Source: Psychromonas aquimarina ATCC BAA-1526 (GTDB lineage Bacteria > Pseudomonadota > Gammaproteobacteria > Enterobacterales > Psychromonadaceae). Taken from it: 64,000 nt of DNA. The DNA is taken from assembly GCF_000428725.1 (NCBI RefSeq), contig NZ_AUAM01000012.1, positions 62,001 through 126,000 on the forward strand. The letters run 5' to 3'. Below, piece after piece: positions 16,668 through 25,964 of this stretch (position 1 is its first letter; every line of letters starts with the position of its first letter). The translations under genes and the position numbers were made by a program. A model generated the notes under the pieces. The model had not been told where the DNA came from. It searched no databases and saw nothing but the letters and a program-made list of their open reading frames with translations.

Positions 16668-18437
16668 TTATTTACAAGTGCTGCTCGTCCAGTCCGGCTG
16701 CCGCCAAACTCCATATATATCTGTTGGATCAGGTGCTTGTCCAGGGTTGGCGTACCATTCATTTTTATACTCAGCTCCCTCATAAGTAACCAGAGTACAA
16801 TTTTCCGGGTATGCTTTGTTCGGATCCCATTGACCTTCAGGAAGCGGCTCCTCATCTTCAACCTCTACATATTCACTTTCATAAATATTGCAGTCACCAG
16901 ATTCAAAAAGAATATTCAGCTGAATGGGATTCTCCGGATCAATGTTTTCAATGGAGACCTGGAAAGCTTCATTAAAGGAATCTTCACAGCTGGCACCGCT
17001 ATAGCTTAATGTTGTCACTGTGACATCAACAGGTAATGAAATATGCTTATTCGGGACTAAATAGTCATTAACAATATAACTATTGTTACTGTCATGTGCC
17101 TGCATCAACATAGAGTTTGGGGTAATATCCGCGGCTACGTAAACCGGCATCTCTTTACTCGGATCAATCGGGCCTTTTTCAGCAAATGTTTTAATCGGCA
17201 CCGAGGTGACAATTGCTTCAATCACTTTACCGAAGTCATTTTGGTAACTGATACCGCCGTCTTTCTCGCTGGCATCAAATACCGTTTTTACTGCAGCTTC
17301 AAGCGTATCGTAATCGGCCTGAGCATAAAAACCATAATTTGTCAGCAGTGTCAGATACGCCTGTAAATCACTCCAGCTCAGCTGCGTTTCATAGGCATTT
17401 TCTGAAGCCAGTAACTGCCTGGTAACATCCGGTATTTGGCGAATATACCTTGTACCGAAGTCATTCTGCTTAGTAAAACAGGTCCAGTCGTTTTCCAGAT
17501 CGCCGGGAAGCGACATACAGTGCTGAAAAATCTCTTCTGTTCTCAAAGGCTGATCTTTAGCCGCATAGGGGCCGCGGTTGTACATAAAGCTGAGCATTTT
17601 TGACAGGGCTTCCGGATCCCCTGCCCCCTGTATAAACTCATGCAGTCTATTCTGCGGATTAGCCTGCCCGTCAGGATTTTGATCCCACTCTAATGACCCG
17701 GTATTAATTGCCGTTGCCGATGCATTATAATAAGCACTGGTACTTGCAGAACCGAGAATATTTCTCGCCGGACCATTGTTTGAACTCAACACAGCTTGCG
17801 GATCCATCGCTGCGAAAATAGCAGGAAAACCGCCGGATGCTACGCCCTGCAGCTCAGCCCACGCGCTGCCTGGGTACTCTACCTGCAGTACACCGTCGTC
17901 ATCCCCCTCTCCCATCGGATTATCCGGCAGATCGTCCCCCAGAGATGACTCCTGCAGACCTTTTGACAGGTAATAATTCGGCCCCATATTTCTCATAAAA
18001 TAATCGCCGAAAGATTCACCTGTTGCAAAGGGACGCTCTAAATCAAATGTGCCGCCCTCTTTGGCTAACGCATACTGCATTAATACCATGCTGTTCATTG
18101 CCGCATGCGCAAAGGACATCGCCCAGAGCTTATGCTCTTTTAGAGACAGATCTGACGGAATACCTAGAATGCTCAGATCAACCTCGTCCGGGTAGTCATT
18201 TTCCCAGTTAATCGTTCGCTGATCACAGGTGTCAGGATCCAGAACGTATCTTCCGCCATCTTCTTTAATATTACAGTGGTAATCAACAGTAGTCTTATCA
18301 GCCAGTGTTAACAGATAACCATCGGCAGGCAGAAGAGCACGGTACTGCTCCGTAGTAATAACTTCTGAGGCCAGAATATTACTGCAGAACAATGAGCCGG
18401 CAACACTTAATGCCGTTAGTGATTTTTTGTATCTCAT
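16668..18437 (-). CDS. Secreted protein with C-terminal chitin-binding (CBM5/12-like) module
   Basis: A 589-residue exported protein: signal peptide about 1-23 ending SNILASE, then a large unrecognised domain (about 25-470) with several Cys, an Asn/Asp-rich region, an acidic linker (EYVEVEDEEPLPEG) and a C-terminal module of some 45 residues. That module has WDPNKAYPENCTLVTYEG, then EYKNEWYANPGQ and ending VWRQPDW, which is the aromatic pattern of CBM5/12 chitin-binding domains. The large domain has GLQESSLGDD followed by GVLQVEYPGSAW, loosely like the catalytic-Glu and GLxQ segments of lysozyme-fold enzymes; this is a guess. Marine bacteria secrete such proteins to attach to or degrade chitin. 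A strong AAGGAG precedes the ATG. Confidence 0.88.
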   Translation of the reverse strand: MRYKKSLTALSVAGSLFCSNILASEVITTEQYRALLPADGYLLTLADKTTVDYHCNIKEDGGRYVLDPDTCDQRTINWENDYPDEVDLSILGIPSDLSLKEHKLWAMSFAHAAMNSMVLMQYALAKEGGTFDLERPFATGESFGDYFMRNMGPNYYLSKGLQESSLGDDLPDNPMGEGDDDGVLQVEYPGSAWAELQGVASGGFPAIFAAMDPQAVLSSNNGPARNILGSASTSAYYNASATAINTGSLEWDQNPDGQANPQNRLHEFIQGAGDPEALSKMLSFMYNRGPYAAKDQPLRTEEIFQHCMSLPGDLENDWTCFTKQNDFGTRYIRQIPDVTRQLLASENAYETQLSWSDLQAYLTLLTNYGFYAQADYDTLEAAVKTVFDASEKDGGISYQNDFGKVIEAIVTSVPIKTFAEKGPIDPSKEMPVYVAADITPNSMLMQAHDSNNSYIVNDYLVPNKHISLPVDVTVTTLSYSGASCEDSFNEAFQVSIENIDPENPIQLNILFESGDCNIYESEYVEVEDEEPLPEGQWDPNKAYPENCTLVTYEGAEYKNEWYANPGQAPDPTDIYGVWRQPDWTSSTCK

Positions 18438-18494
18438 AATCTAACTCCTTAGCCACTTACTTTTAATAAGTGATAATTTATTAAGAATTGTTAT

Positions 18495-18761
18495 TAGGAT
18501 CTGTTGATCTTTACCGGTTGATTTTTGTTCTATCTAAAAGCGTTTTGATCACAACGAACGAAATGCGGCTTAGTCACCTAAGTAAATTTCGTTCAACAAA
18601 GAGCAAAACGCTTTGAGATGAACCCGAAGGGCAACGTTTGCTGACAATTTTTACTGCGTTATCGTCTATTTATGTAGAACAACTACACTACATAGACTCT
18701 GCCTTGTATAAATAGCCAGCAAACTATTGCAAAAACAACCTTGAAAGATCAACAGACCCTA
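18495..18761. mobile_element. 267-base MITE-like element with terminal inverted repeats
   Basis: The ends TAGGATCTGTTGATCTTT (18495-18512) and AAAGATCAACAGACCCTA (18744-18761) are inverted repeats matching at 17 of 18 bases. Similarity continues inward imperfectly (GGTTGATTTTTG versus CAAAAACAACC). A TA dinucleotide at each outer end fits a TA target duplication. Inside are nested palindromes: AAAGCGTTTTGATC opposed to GAGCAAAACGCTTT, GAACGAAAT opposed to ATTTCGTTC, and TATGTAG opposed to CTACATA. There is no ORF, so it would be a non-autonomous element mobilised in trans. It lies 57 bases upstream of the chitin-binding protein start. The flank 18762-19037 holds no gene I can support. Confidence 0.8.
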
Positions 18762-19037
18762 AAATATGAATTATTGTGCCAATGCACTCAAAAACATATC
18801 AATAAGATACTAAAAAAAGCACGCAACAAAAAATCATTTACCATTAATTAGAATGATTTACACTCATTTATAATAATTTATTATAAAATTAAGCTTATAC
18901 TGGGTTGTTGACGAAAGCAAAGATAGTAACTGCAAAACTAATGAGAAACAGGACAGTTATATTCGAGCGGCGGCACTCAAAAGTGTATTTTATTATAGGC
19001 TGCAGACATCAGTATCTATTAATCAGCGGCTAATCAA

Positions 19038-19616
19038 TTAAAAATCTTGCTCTGCGGCATTTTTCTCACCGATTAAAGTAATTATCTGCTCGAGATCCAG
19101 GCATATAGACTTTCCATCTCCTTGTTTAATCAAACTTCCAATCTGATGATGGTATGGAAACAAGCGTACCAGCCCTTCTGGTGAAAAACAGTTTTTACCT
19201 GAAAAGTGGAAGCTTTTACCGGAATAGCCGTTACTGTAGCCGTCAATAATGATTTTTTGGCGGCTGTGTGCCGGACTACCGACAGTGACCAGCACATAGG
19301 TATTCTTATTGAAGCTGCTGTCAAGAACAATTAGCTCTTGTCCTTTATAGGGAGGGTTTGTTTCGAAGTACTTTTTTACTGAATCAAAGGTCCAGTGTAG
19401 ATCTCTGGCAAAAAACAGATTTTTTTCACGCCGTTTCTTCATTTTATAACGGTGTCTTCTCATCTGCGTACATTCGCGGCACAGGCCGAAAGCGGTTTTG
19501 AAATCTCTGACTCGAATAGGGAAGGGTTTACTCATTGAAGCCAGAAATTTACCGCCGCACATCTCACATGTTTTTCGCCATGTAACAACTGAATCATCTG
19601 TATTTTCAAGTTTCAC
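19038..19616 (-). CDS. Zn-finger-containing protein of unknown function, 192 residues
   Basis: The start codon is a GTG behind TTAGGATAATAAC. Two Cys pairs, CEMCGG (about 17-22) and CREC (about 46-49), are spaced like a treble-clef or zinc-ribbon. They are followed by a strongly basic stretch (RRHRYKMKKRREK), so nucleic-acid binding is plausible. The remaining 120 residues form an unrecognised, mixed alpha/beta region. There is no signal peptide. It stands alone, flanked by long gene-poor stretches (276 bases downstream, 713 upstream). Function is not assigned. Confidence 0.75.
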   Translation of the reverse strand: MKLENTDDSVVTWRKTCEMCGGKFLASMSKPFPIRVRDFKTAFGLCRECTQMRRHRYKMKKRREKNLFFARDLHWTFDSVKKYFETNPPYKGQELIVLDSSFNKNTYVLVTVGSPAHSRQKIIIDGYSNGYSGKSFHFSGKNCFSPEGLVRLFPYHHQIGSLIKQGDGKSICLDLEQIITLIGEKNAAEQDF

Positions 19617-20329
19617 GTTATTATCCTAAATTTACAAAAAGCATAAATCGCGAATAGCCCAATGTTTAAGCTAAGAGCAGACTGTTCTGTATCTGTTCAC
19701 TATAACGATAAACAACATTAATCCGAGCTTTTTTAACAAATACTTTTTAGGGAAAAATAACCACAATCAAGAGTCAAAAGCAGCTTAACTTAATCACAAA
19801 AAAAGCATGTGTCAGGCAAAGGTAATATAGAGACACAGTTATAAAGCACCTCTCTTATCTTTGAAAAAACAGCAAAGCCAGCTGCAGAGATATTAATTAT
19901 CGATGCGGCAGATAAAGCACGAACACTACTCTATCACAAATTTAAGCTTTCAATCCAATGTGTTACTAACATACCTGTTATGTATATATGGTATTGACAT
20001 TACCTACCTGCCCCTGTCGACTATAACTAATCCTTTTTATATAGGACTCACTGAAATTTCTGCCGCGGCGCGACAGCATGACAGAAAATGATAAAACACA
20101 AACAAAAAATCAACACGGGCATTTGTAAAACAGCAGGATTAGTCAGAATAGAGACCGAGTTAAAAGCACAATACTGCTTAGTAAGTGCATAGCTATCTGT
20201 GTCCTCATGTTGCGTTTTCTGCAAACTTTTCTTCAAGAACAGCTAATGCCTGGCATCGAAGAAGCTCATTGATAAACCTTAACAGTGGCATACGGGAAAT
20301 TATTATAATAATTAAAGCAGATAGAATGA
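19617..20329. other. 713-base gene-poor region
   Basis: Short overlapping frames on both strands exist (about 60 codons at 19903-20091 plus and 20048-20236 minus). They lack ribosome sites and family features. I see no tRNA, strong hairpin or repeat. It contains the promoter of the Zn-finger gene; the remainder could be decayed sequence. Confidence 0.5.
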
Positions 20330-22216
20330 TTAAGCCGGGTCTGTACTTTTTACCACTTTATTTCTTCCAGTCTGCTTCGCTTGATAAAGAGCACTGTCGA
20401 CTCTAGAGAGTAGTTCCTCTGCAGATTCCCCCTCTTTATATTGCGCAATTCCACAGCTGGCGGTGGCCTTGCCGATAACAGAAAAATTATGTGCGGCAAT
20501 TGTTGTGCGTAATTTTTCAGCAAAAAACCAGGTATTTTCAATATCAGTGCCTGCGGCAACAATTAAAAACTCTTCTCCGCCCCAGCGGACGACCCAGTCT
20601 GTCACACGCGCATTCTCCTGAAGAAGTTTTGCCAAAGCAATCAGCGTTTCATCACCAACTAAGTGCCCGTGACAATCGTTAATTTTTTTAAAGTAATCAA
20701 CGTCAAAAAGAAGCAGGGAAAAAGGAGTCTGATAACGTTTAAAGCGGGAGATTTCAGCAGACAATAGCAGCTCCAGTTTATGGCGGTTATATAAACCCGT
20801 TAAACTGTCAGTGACAGACATTTTTTCGATTTCCTTCTGCGCAGTAATATCCTGAGAAATCGCAGTAAAACCGCTGATTGAATTATTATCTTTAAACTCT
20901 GGTGTAATAACAGTATTCAGCCAGATCTCTTCACCTGATTTGTTGAGATCTTTTAACTGCCCTTCCCATGTATTACCCTCAAGTATTGTCTGCCACAGGC
21001 TGCTGTATGTTTCCAGTGTTGTATCGGGATGCCTTAATATATTGTGGTTTTTACCGATAACTTCATCACGCTGATAACCAGTAACTTTGCTGAACCATGT
21101 GCTGATATTCTGTATAGCACCATGTTTATCTGTTCTGGCAATCATAACGTTTTTGTCTATGATAGCAGCGTCATCTCTAATTACCTTATAAGCTTTTGCA
21201 AGCTGCGACTGCAGCCTTGCAGGTATAATGCTCACCAGTCCGGACAGGGGAATTGAAATCAGAATAACGGTAAACGCAAGAAGCAGCGCCAGAACTATAT
21301 TAGCCTGCTGCAGTTCTTGTACGACAGCCTGCTCGGGTACAAAAATAAGTTTTATTCCTTCATTATTTTTAAACAACTCGCCCAGGCTGTATGAATATAT
21401 TTTTTCAGCACTGAAGGTTTCCTGATACAGAATACTTTCAACATGTTCCGGAAAAAGCGCAGACATATCCGGGTTGTTTTTAAAGTAGCGGCTCCATGAC
21501 TTGCTCCGATCCGGCTGGGAAATTATTTCTCCATTCTGATCAGCAAGATAGATATTAAAATTCTCGGAATAGGTTAATAAGTTAATTATTTTTTCAAACA
21601 GCAGATTAACGATCACAATGCCTTCAAAACGTCCGTCAATAAACAAAGGGGCAGCCACTCTAAAGGTGGGATTTAAGGGCATTTCAATCTTATTATTCTC
21701 AATATTGAGATCAATATTTGAATGCCAGAACTGATCTGCATTTAATGTGGCGGTTTCTTTATAATAATAACGCTGCTTTTTATCCTGCAGATCACTTTCA
21801 CTGACGATATGCAGCTTTTGATTTTTTCTATGACGGTGAATTCTAATATTTTCTTTGCCGGAAGCATCAATATAGCGCAGCTGCATAATATCATTATTAG
21901 CGTAAGTTAAACCCTGAAAAAGACGCAGCAGCTTTCTTTTATCGTCACTGCTGTCTGATCTAATATACTGCTCTGTTAGTTCATTCTGTATAACTGCCGA
22001 GACAATCATTTCTGATGCGGCTAAATAGTCATCCAGAGCCGCTCGTGAGAATTCCATACTGGATTTTGATTTTTCCTGAAACTCTTTATCAATATCAGCA
22101 ATGCTGAAATGATAAGTTATAAATGAAGTCAGCAGCGCAACAATGACACCGAAGATAACAAAATAGAGTGCAAAAATGAGATGATATTTCTTTTTCGGCA
22201 ATAAATAGATAGTCAT
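20330..22216 (-). CDS. Membrane-bound diguanylate cyclase with PAS and GGDEF domains
   Basis: The 628-residue protein makes cyclic-di-GMP from two GTP. The order is a TM helix (about 11-34), a periplasmic Cache-like sensor (35-300), a second TM helix (about 305-325), a PAS domain (about 358-456, ending GFTAISQDITAQK) and GGDEF (460-625). The active site is RWGGEEF, with GGEEF at 544-548. The product-inhibition I-site RVTD lies five residues before GGEEF, so feedback control is expected. DSLTGLYNRHKLELLL marks the domain start. No EAL domain is present. GAGGTGAATA precedes the ATG. The ligand of the sensor is unknown. It is a single-gene unit. Confidence 0.95.
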   Translation of the reverse strand: MTIYLLPKKKYHLIFALYFVIFGVIVALLTSFITYHFSIADIDKEFQEKSKSSMEFSRAALDDYLAASEMIVSAVIQNELTEQYIRSDSSDDKRKLLRLFQGLTYANNDIMQLRYIDASGKENIRIHRHRKNQKLHIVSESDLQDKKQRYYYKETATLNADQFWHSNIDLNIENNKIEMPLNPTFRVAAPLFIDGRFEGIVIVNLLFEKIINLLTYSENFNIYLADQNGEIISQPDRSKSWSRYFKNNPDMSALFPEHVESILYQETFSAEKIYSYSLGELFKNNEGIKLIFVPEQAVVQELQQANIVLALLLAFTVILISIPLSGLVSIIPARLQSQLAKAYKVIRDDAAIIDKNVMIARTDKHGAIQNISTWFSKVTGYQRDEVIGKNHNILRHPDTTLETYSSLWQTILEGNTWEGQLKDLNKSGEEIWLNTVITPEFKDNNSISGFTAISQDITAQKEIEKMSVTDSLTGLYNRHKLELLLSAEISRFKRYQTPFSLLLFDVDYFKKINDCHGHLVGDETLIALAKLLQENARVTDWVVRWGGEEFLIVAAGTDIENTWFFAEKLRTTIAAHNFSVIGKATASCGIAQYKEGESAEELLSRVDSALYQAKQTGRNKVVKSTDPA

Positions 22217-22680
22217 TATTCACCTCAGCATTCCCTGCTTTCTACATCCAGTACATATTTTGCTTACCTGTCAGTTAAATAAATTATAGTGTACAGAAAC
22301 ACCTGCTCTGCGCCTGTGCACTCAATTAATAATCAATACTTTGTATCCATCAGCGCGTTTCTATCCATATGCACACTGTTACAGCACCGAAACTCATTTA
22401 TCTCCGCCGCCATGCGTTTTATAGAATGCATTGATTTCAAGAGCTAATTTAAGACCACCAGGCGGCTTATTAAACAAAGCTGTGTTTCATTGAAGTCTGC
22501 ATAAGAAAGTTCAGCTCATAGGCTTACTGATTAAGCAGGTCAAAGCGGCTTATACCCTTACAAAAAGTACTATAATTACAGATACAAAAGTTTACCGACA
22601 CACAAGCAGTAACAGCAGGTTAGGACCGTTTTACAGCGGTGAAAACAGAAAATCTGCATAACCTGACAGAGGGTAAGGTC
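22217..22680. other. 464-base divergent intergenic region
   Basis: This lies between the cyclase gene (minus) and the secreted-protein gene (plus). No ORF with a ribosome site, repeat or stable hairpin was found. Promoters for both neighbours are expected here. Confidence 0.5.
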
Positions 22681-23739
22681 ATGAAAAATCTACACAGGAA
22701 GTTTCTATGCGGCGTTATTTTTCTTTTCAGCCCGGCGCTGGCCGCAGTACCGATAACCCTCAACCAGCAGCTCGATTTTCATGCCCCTGAGCAGAGTATG
22801 TGGACTCAAGGAGGACCGATAGGCAGTATTGAAGACAGTGATCGAATCGGCGGTGCGGCAGGCTTTGAGTATACGCTCAGAGCCAGCAGCGGCACGGTAA
22901 GTGCTGATTTTGACGGCCTTTTATCCATTGCTTATGACGATGAGCTTACCGGAAGTACACATACCAGTCTAAATTTGAATTTTCAGGGACAGCCGGGAGC
23001 GGGCTCCTTATCAACATTTGCCGGTCTTGATATTGATTTCGACTGGTTTGTTGATACGCACCTTTTAGGTATTCCGGTAACCGGATCCGGTAATATTTTT
23101 TCTGCTGATTATTCACTGAATATCGATGAAGTGTTTACACCGCAGCTTCCGCAAGAATTTTCGTTTCAGCTCCCGCCTCCCTGGGGCAGCATAGACCTGA
23201 TAATCCCTAAAGTTGAGCAGGGCTCAGACAGCTTCAGCCTGTTCAACCCCGGACTTGATCTCGGTTTAGTTGATATCGGGATTGATCTTGCTATTGAACA
23301 AACGGCCAGTTTCTGGGCAAACGGCTTAAACGGCTCAATTCTCGGCAGGCATAGAGATTCGGGTTACAGCAGTTTTATGAATTTTAACCTTGGCACAAAT
23401 GAAGGCATAAATTTGGGACTTGATCTGCCTTTAGACGGTTACTGGGACTTTTATCTAACGGAGATTATGCTGGATAATACTTTCCTAAATGATATAGATC
23501 TTATCCTCGATGCCTCGCTTAAAGTAGATATCGGTATAGCACAAAAAACATGGCACTGGGACTTACTGGATCAGGACATCTATAATACCGATTTCGCGTT
23601 ACTGTTTAACAGCGAACACAGCGCCGAAAAATTCAGTATTTTTGTGACTCCCGCGCCTAATGCACTGACTGTGATTCTAGCAGCCGTTTTAATTGTTATC
23701 TTTATCAGAAGGCGCCGCATGCACCTGCATGAAAGCTGA
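22681..23739 (+). CDS. Secreted protein with a PEP-CTERM-like C-terminal anchor (putative)
   Basis: I start at the ATG 22681, seven bases after GAGGGTAAGG; an in-frame ATG 14 codons earlier has no site. The 352-residue product has a signal peptide (RKFLCGVIFLFSPALAA), then a long beta-rich, Gly/Asp/Leu-rich body without Cys. It ends with TPAPNALTVILAAVLIVIF followed by RRRR. A proline-containing motif, one TM helix and an Arg cluster at the extreme C-terminus match the layout of PEP-CTERM sorting signals, although the motif here is PAPN, not PEP. If genuine, an exosortase elsewhere in the genome would process it. Its stop codon abuts the stop of the convergent YoaP-type gene. Confidence 0.8.
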   Translation: MKNLHRKFLCGVIFLFSPALAAVPITLNQQLDFHAPEQSMWTQGGPIGSIEDSDRIGGAAGFEYTLRASSGTVSADFDGLLSIAYDDELTGSTHTSLNLNFQGQPGAGSLSTFAGLDIDFDWFVDTHLLGIPVTGSGNIFSADYSLNIDEVFTPQLPQEFSFQLPPPWGSIDLIIPKVEQGSDSFSLFNPGLDLGLVDIGIDLAIEQTASFWANGLNGSILGRHRDSGYSSFMNFNLGTNEGINLGLDLPLDGYWDFYLTEIMLDNTFLNDIDLILDASLKVDIGIAQKTWHWDLLDQDIYNTDFALLFNSEHSAEKFSIFVTPAPNALTVILAAVLIVIFIRRRRMHLHES

Positions 23740-24498
23740 TTATAAAGCAATGAATTTATCAAAACGGCTGTCCATACATGCACTTATGTCAGTCGTTATA
23801 AATTCGCCATTATAAAACAGACTGAAAATCGTAGCCGCTGACGGGCATGATCTAGCCTGCTTAAGGCTCTGGAGCTTAATTACTTTCAGCGGAATATTAC
23901 GATTATTACAGCTTTCAACCAGCGACTGCGTTACATGATATTCAGAATACGGACATCTGTTTGAATAGTAGGCAACACATCCTTGCTGTTCGATCTGCTC
24001 GACTTTGGCATTATCATAGAAAACCGGTAAACGCCCGCCGGAATCAAACTGCAGACACAACAGAACAAATCCCATAGGTGTTTCATCGCAGATAACAAAA
24101 CCTTGCTTTAAAAGCCATTTTGTATCACTCATAAAATGCGCTTTCTTTTTACCGGCAACGGTTATGATGCCGAATTTGCCCTGCGCTTTAGCCTCCTCAA
24201 CAGCCTCAGCTAAAAGCTGTTTACCATGCCCGTTTTTCTTATACTTACCGGATACCCAGAAACAGCCGAGAGCCTGATAATTGTCAGCATCAACCGGCAT
24301 CCAAGCTTTCTCAGCTGGTCCGTATTCTATAAACACTTTCGCTCTTTTATCCAGGCGCTTAAACACATAACCATTTTCAAACTGACTGCGCAGCCAGGTT
24401 TTCTTCGCCTGGTAACTATCCTTACACTTGCGGTCTGAGAAAGCGCAGCAGATATGCTCCGATGCAAGATTATCTTTATCCACAACGATATAATCCAT
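23740..24498 (-). CDS. yoaP: GNAT acetyltransferase with C-terminal YoaP-like domain
   Basis: This 252-residue protein begins with the typical YoaP segment (LASEHICCAFSDRKC, then KKTWLRSQFENGYVFKRLD and KVFIEYGPAEKAW). The acetyl-CoA-binding motif A is FWVSGKYKKNGHGKQLL, with the Q/R-x-x-G-x-G/A pattern slightly changed. The YoaP-like domain (about 165-252) has CPYSEYH, a Cys-containing motif reminiscent of thioredoxin-fold ends. The acceptor substrate is unknown. AGGGGAAGTAAA precedes the ATG. It ends flush against the convergent secreted-protein gene and starts 18 bases after the end of the serine-hydrolase gene's neighbour region. Confidence 0.9.
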   Translation of the reverse strand: MDYIVVDKDNLASEHICCAFSDRKCKDSYQAKKTWLRSQFENGYVFKRLDKRAKVFIEYGPAEKAWMPVDADNYQALGCFWVSGKYKKNGHGKQLLAEAVEEAKAQGKFGIITVAGKKKAHFMSDTKWLLKQGFVICDETPMGFVLLCLQFDSGGRLPVFYDNAKVEQIEQQGCVAYYSNRCPYSEYHVTQSLVESCNNRNIPLKVIKLQSLKQARSCPSAATIFSLFYNGEFITTDISACMDSRFDKFIAL

Positions 24499-24516
24499 TT
24501 TACTTCCCCTATACGG

Positions 24517-25608
24517 CTACTGATTCAAAATCTCAATAACCTGATCAAGCAGAGCTGAGTAATCTATTTTTCCCTGATTAACCGTATATACTATGACCAG
24601 CTGTTTACTTCTATCAACATACAGTAAAACGCCCCAGTGACCGGGGTGATAAAAAAACACCTGCGATGTACCGGCTCCCCCGACAAAGGGACCTAATCCT
24701 ATCGACTCACTGCCGTACAATTTTAGTGCAGATGCTAATGTATCTGCATGTATAAAAGTTTTACCGCTGTTCAGCGCCAAAGCAAACTTGGTTAAATCAG
24801 CTGCAGTTGTTACAAATCCGCCATCTGCAAACTCCATGCTGGAATGAATCTGGTTCATATCATAATCACTGACATAACTATGCACTGGTTTAATATAACC
24901 AGGCAGTTCGTGTGTTTCCTCAAAGGTGTTTTTCAGCCCGAGAGGAGTAAGCACCTCCTCGCGAACAACCTGATAATAAGGCTTTTTAGTGACCCTTTCG
25001 ATAATTAACCCCAGCAGAGTATAACCCGGAGAGGAGTACCTCTGCCCTTCACCGGGCGCAAATTCAGGCCCGATCTGTATCGCGTATTCAAGCAGCTCCT
25101 GCGGCATTCTATTCTTTTGCGGGTATTTCATTAACCACCGTCCAAAAGCCGGGTTGTCATCGGTATTCGGCAAGCCGCTGCTGTGTGATAAAAGCTGCTT
25201 AATGGTTATTGAGTTCCCGTAACTCCTGCCTTTGTATACATGCAGGCGCGCGACTAAATCCGCATCAAGATACTTATCAACCGTGTCATTAAGGCTTAAG
25301 CGCCCCCTTTCATGGAGCCTTAACACTGTCACCGCGGTGAATAATTTACCGACACTGGCGGTGCGAAAATATGAATCAGGCTTAACCGGCGTAAGATCAT
25401 TAAAAGAGGCTTGTCCTGCGGCTCCCGCATAGATCAAGCCGCCTGCATCTTCAACCCGCAGCATAACACTCGGTACACTCAACTGCACGGCCCACTCATG
25501 CACCAGGTTATTAAGCATTGCTGTTTGTTCACTGCTCTCGGAGCCGGCAAAAGATTGACCTGAAATTAAAAAACAGCTTACAGCTAATATATAAACAACC
25601 ACCCTCAC
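24517..25608 (-). CDS. Exported serine hydrolase (beta-lactamase / class C PBP family)
   Basis: Start is a GTG behind GGGAGTATTTTT. The signal peptide is VYILAVSCFLISGQSFA. The catalytic S-x-x-K is TASVGKLF (Ser85, Lys88), the Tyr motif is GQRYSSPGY (Y-S-S in place of Y-x-N), and the third motif region reads YHPGHWG (H-x-G). At 363 residues it fits the beta-lactamase/AmpH/EstB group. Substrates in that group range from peptidoglycan peptides and D-amino-acid peptides to esters, so true beta-lactamase activity cannot be claimed. It starts 11 bases downstream of the small lipoprotein gene, and the two are likely cotranscribed, with the YoaP-type gene next. Confidence 0.92.
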   Translation of the reverse strand: MRVVVYILAVSCFLISGQSFAGSESSEQTAMLNNLVHEWAVQLSVPSVMLRVEDAGGLIYAGAAGQASFNDLTPVKPDSYFRTASVGKLFTAVTVLRLHERGRLSLNDTVDKYLDADLVARLHVYKGRSYGNSITIKQLLSHSSGLPNTDDNPAFGRWLMKYPQKNRMPQELLEYAIQIGPEFAPGEGQRYSSPGYTLLGLIIERVTKKPYYQVVREEVLTPLGLKNTFEETHELPGYIKPVHSYVSDYDMNQIHSSMEFADGGFVTTAADLTKFALALNSGKTFIHADTLASALKLYGSESIGLGPFVGGAGTSQVFFYHPGHWGVLLYVDRSKQLVIVYTVNQGKIDYSALLDQVIEILNQ

Positions 25609-25619
25609 AAAAATACTCC

Positions 25620-25964
25620 CTATTTATAAGCCTTGCCTTCAACTTTTATAGACTGGATAGAATAACCGAAATGCCAGCTCACACGATCATCTATAGACAG
25701 ATCGGTCAGATACTTAGTACCGCGGTTCTGCTGTATGGCACTTTCAATAGCGGCATTCGTTGAAGGCGCCTCCCCCATTGGAATAATATACAAAAACCAT
25801 GTCTGTGCAGACTCGCCGACAGCATCGGCAACATATAAGCCTTTTGCAGGGATTTTTTGATCGATAAAAGTATTCGAAATAAATGTAGCGTGATTGGCTG
25901 TAGAACAGCCGCTAAGCAGTAGTACCAGTATTGATAGAAAAACATAAACCGTTGATTTATACAT
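25620..25964 (-). CDS. Small lipoprotein, 114 residues
   Basis: The N-terminus VFLSILVLLLSGCSTA contains a clear lipobox (LSGC), so the mature protein starts with an acylated Cys. Ser follows the Cys, favouring export to the outer membrane under the Lol +2 rule. The remainder has AAIESAIQQNRGTKYLTDLSI and ends with a IKVEGKAYK strand, a pattern like TRL-type small lipoproteins; this is only suggestive. AGGGGAGATT precedes the ATG. Cotranscribed with the serine hydrolase downstream. Confidence 0.87.
   Translation of the reverse strand: MYKSTVYVFLSILVLLLSGCSTANHATFISNTFIDQKIPAKGLYVADAVGESAQTWFLYIIPMGEAPSTNAAIESAIQQNRGTKYLTDLSIDDRVSWHFGYSIQSIKVEGKAYK

Noticed and set aside
19903-20236. Short open frames on both strands in the 713-base gap
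   Set aside because: Neither has a ribosome site, and they overlap each other in opposite directions; no family features.
24517-25608. A true beta-lactamase resistance gene
   Set aside because: The S-x-x-K and H-x-G motifs place it in the broad serine-hydrolase/class C PBP family; the Y-x-N motif is Y-S-S, so resistance cannot be claimed.
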